From Tieghemiomyces parasiticus (taxonomy: Eukaryota; Kickxellomycota; Dimargaritomycetes; Dimargaritales; Dimargaritaceae), in contig JANBPT010000344.1 of the NCBI GenBank assembly GCA_027575765.1, positions 1-42,742 of the forward strand: a stretch of DNA of 42,742 bases, read 5' to 3'. Numbering within the stretch: position 1 is the stretch's first letter; each line of letters starts with the position of its first letter. Both the position numbers and the translations under genes were made by a program. Of the stretch, positions 42,002-42,742 are shown in pieces. The notes under the pieces are model-generated. The model ran no database searches, was not told the DNA's origin, and saw only the letters and a program-made list of their open reading frames with translations.

Positions 42002-42742
42002 CCGACCGAGCGGGGCGAGGACGGTTGATGGGATGTGAAACTGGGCGGAAATAAAATAGTAAATAAGAGAGCCGGTAACCAGGCGCGAGTCTAAACGGTC
42101 CGCGAGACAATGATACCGGTGATACTAACGTAGGATAATTGGGGTCAGTTTGGCGGTAAAAGGGTCGGGGTGAGGGATGGTGTAAGGTGCGGTACGACGA
42201 CTAAGAGATTATTTCTGCACGATATTACCAGAGTTGGTATGTAGATGCCAAAGGGAGGAAGTGACTGGGAGAGGGAGAAGAGAAACAAAGGGCGGGAGTG
42301 GATATGATCGCAGAAATATGATACAGATATTGCGAGGAGGTGCGGTGACCCGAAGTAACTGTGCGAGTCTGGATATGCGTGTGCGAAGGGGGGGATGGTG
42401 GAAAGTAGGGGAGGTGGGAAAGGTGACGAGGGTTAGTATTATATTCTGGCTGTAGTGCAGTGGCGCGACAATGCCAACAGAAGCCGCAGGTAGAATGACG
42501 GGGGGAAGCTAGTGGGGCAATCAGTAACGAGAGCCGTCTGGTCAATTAAGTATGCGGATCAGAATCGCTGCTAGCTCGCAGAAGGTGACACAGACGCCTT
42601 GTCGGGTCGCACGAAGGAAGATGGGACGGGAGAGAGTGTGTATAAAAAAATTCCGAGATGGGCAAAACCAGAAGGTGACGTTCGGCGGTCGGTACGTCCA
42701 TCACCCAAGCCGATATATCCAACCCCGAGTGAATCATCCTGA
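42002..42742 (-). other. Upstream region of the homeodomain gene
   Basis: Pyrimidine-rich on the minus strand (CTTCCTCCC, TCTCCCTCTCCC around 42250-42290), as expected for a leader or promoter. No TATA box or gene is firmly placed. The 106-codon minus frame here begins at TTG. Confidence 0.4.

Overview
The window looks like nuclear DNA from a fungus, probably an early-diverging lineage rather than an ascomycete or basidiomycete. The evidence is short GT..AG introns (about 130-440 bases) with CTAAC/CTAAT-type branch sites, a Zn2Cys6 transcription factor, a homeodomain protein carrying the fungal FYNPxEVKHR signature, and GC-rich codon third positions set against AT-richer intergenic DNA. Early divergence is an inference from the low gene density and the many orphan proteins; the sequence does not prove it.

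Layout. 1-1041 (-): zinc-finger part of a SAGA-type deubiquitinase, running off the left edge. 1945-2018 (-): tRNA-Arg(ACG). 3411-3680 (+): small secreted protein. 4015-4470 (-): decayed mariner transposase fragment. 5636-5854 (-): possible small secreted protein. 6602-12129 (+): largest subunit of RNA polymerase I, with one intron. 12434-13711 (-): secreted orphan protein, convergent with the polymerase gene. 14678-15521 (+): ribosomal protein eS24, its start codon alone in the first exon. 17013-17423 (-): small secreted tyrosine/glycine-rich protein. 19406-21214 (+): Zn2Cys6 regulator. 22598-26391 (+): ADP1-type ABC transporter with a cysteine-rich EGF-like ectodomain. 26392-31437: long gene-poor stretch with a GC-rich island. 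31770-32483 (+): proline-rich orphan. 33304-34475 (-): phospholipase/carboxylesterase-like serine hydrolase in three exons. 35366-37426 (+): ER class I alpha-1,2-mannosidase. 39917-42001 (-): homeodomain factor.

The recognisable genes are mostly housekeeping: ribosome production (Pol I, eS24), chromatin and transcription (SAGA deubiquitinase, two DNA-binding regulators), and secretory-pathway functions (mannosidase, ABC transporter). They do not form one pathway or a cluster. Nothing here makes a convincing new multi-gene system. The least explained parts are the orphan secreted proteins, the proline-rich orphan with an upstream ORF, and the GC-rich island at about 29.6-31.3 kb. Several gene models (deubiquitinase, polymerase, orphan secreted protein, eS24, ABC transporter, hydrolase) make sense only after splicing. 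Splice sites were placed by eye from GT/AG consensus, reading phase and protein-family continuity.
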